This document shows positions 63,521 to 64,000 of a stretch of DNA of 64,000 bases, one piece after another. The stretch covers positions 30,001 to 94,000 of the forward strand of contig JAOTOM010004578.1 in assembly GCA_034440615.1 (NCBI GenBank), in the 5' to 3' direction. The position numbers and the translations under genes are program-made. A model generated the notes under the pieces. That model saw only the letters and a program-made list of their open reading frames with translations, did no database searches and had not been told where the DNA came from. This DNA comes from Ashinkailepas kermadecensis. Its lineage: Eukaryota; Arthropoda; Thecostraca; Neolepadidae. Each line of letters starts with the position of its first letter. Position 1 is the first letter of the stretch.

Positions 63521-63814
63521 CTGGTCACCGTGCAGGCGGGCGGGATTACGACCGATCACCGGCTCGGCCGAGGAGCCACCCATTCGGGGCAACCGTCCCG
63601 TCCACACACGAACAACGCCATTCTCCCCATGCATGTGCCTGCGTGGACCATGCAGTCTCTACGCTCACATGCAAGGGAGGGGAAACGCTGGTGAAAAGTG
63701 GAGGCTCCCATGTTTGTATACTATAGGTCACGAAGAGTGTCGGGGCACGGACCTCCACGGCCCTTCGCCTACATTCTCAAACCGAATGGCTTGTGGAAGC
63801 CGAACTCCAAGGCT

Positions 63815-63885
63815 TCGATATTTGAACCAGCGATCTTACAGTTAAAAGGCAAGGGCACTAATCATTGCACCATCACTGGGCCTGG
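63815..63885 (-). mobile_element. tRNA-derived SINE head fragment
   Basis: In reverse orientation CCCAGTGATGGTGCAATGAT (A-box-like) and CGCTGGTTCAAAT (B-box-like) are 30-40 nt apart. No clear body or target duplication. Confidence 0.4.
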
Positions 63886-64000
63886 TCTGCAGCGTCAACC
63901 GCTACCTCTACCGCTACTTGCAGCTCCATCCACTAGCGTTACCTACCTGGCGCTACCTCTACCGCTACCTGCAGCGTCAACCGCTACCTCGAGGCGAAAC
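63886..64000. repeat. CTGCAGCGTCAACCGCTACC tandem repeat, cut by window end
   Basis: Units built on CGCTACCTCTACCGCTAC and CTGCAGCGTCAACC run to the end of the window. Confidence 0.8.

Overview
This is a eukaryotic, almost certainly metazoan window. Genes are sparse, split by introns, and embedded in tRNA-derived SINEs, Penelope-like retroelements, hAT-like and TTAA-flanked DNA elements, CR1-like LINE tails and many minisatellites. Short TTAGG runs, a cAMP phosphodiesterase of PDE7 type and an ARMC3 gene suggest an arthropod, perhaps a crustacean; I cannot name the species. Real coding exons are very GC-rich at third positions, while introns and intergenic DNA are far more AT-rich. That contrast, plus splice-site phase matching, is how the genes were separated from the many accidental open frames.

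Left part (1-14.3 kb, + strand): the 3' part of a PDE7-like cyclic nucleotide phosphodiesterase gene. Its conserved C-terminal catalytic-domain helix opens an exon at 3885-5021. Two further phase-compatible exons follow (5599-5682, 8078-8305). The catalytic core lies upstream of the window and the 3' end is unresolved. The tail is unusually long and carries six R-R-x-S-x-P sites (PKA-like and 14-3-3-like). The exon at 8078-8305 sits between two minisatellites, one repeating its 3' splice site and the other its 5' splice site.

Middle (14.9-45 kb): mobile and satellite DNA. It holds a ~144-bp satellite with a CTCF-like motif in every monomer (14.95-15.97 kb) and a 2.35-kb inverted-repeat Penelope-like element (18.62-20.98 kb) with hammerhead-ribozyme-like cores at both ends. 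A minus-strand transposon-derived protein family occurs both as spliced exons (21.9-28.6 kb) and as a degenerate block with a zinc finger (30.6-32.8 kb). LINE tails, SINEs with target-site duplications and a degenerate ~30-bp T-rich repeat follow. Two blocks (about 42.35-42.69 kb and 52.56-52.67 kb) look like low-quality base calling.

Right part (45-64 kb): a small three-exon + strand gene (46002-49655) that predicts a 126-residue secreted or membrane protein of unknown family; a second, frameshifted Penelope-like element (53.6-55.0 kb, minus); and a two-exon ARMC3 gene on the minus strand (61856 to 56401). ARMC3 has an armadillo-repeat exon and an exon with a low-complexity linker plus the EDR1-like C-terminal domain. 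Its 2.5-kb intron holds a SINE, a minisatellite and a hAT-like element that split that minisatellite.

A recurring theme is minisatellites that start at gene-structure boundaries: both splice sites of a PDE exon, the exon-2 acceptor of the small gene, and the stop codon of ARMC3.
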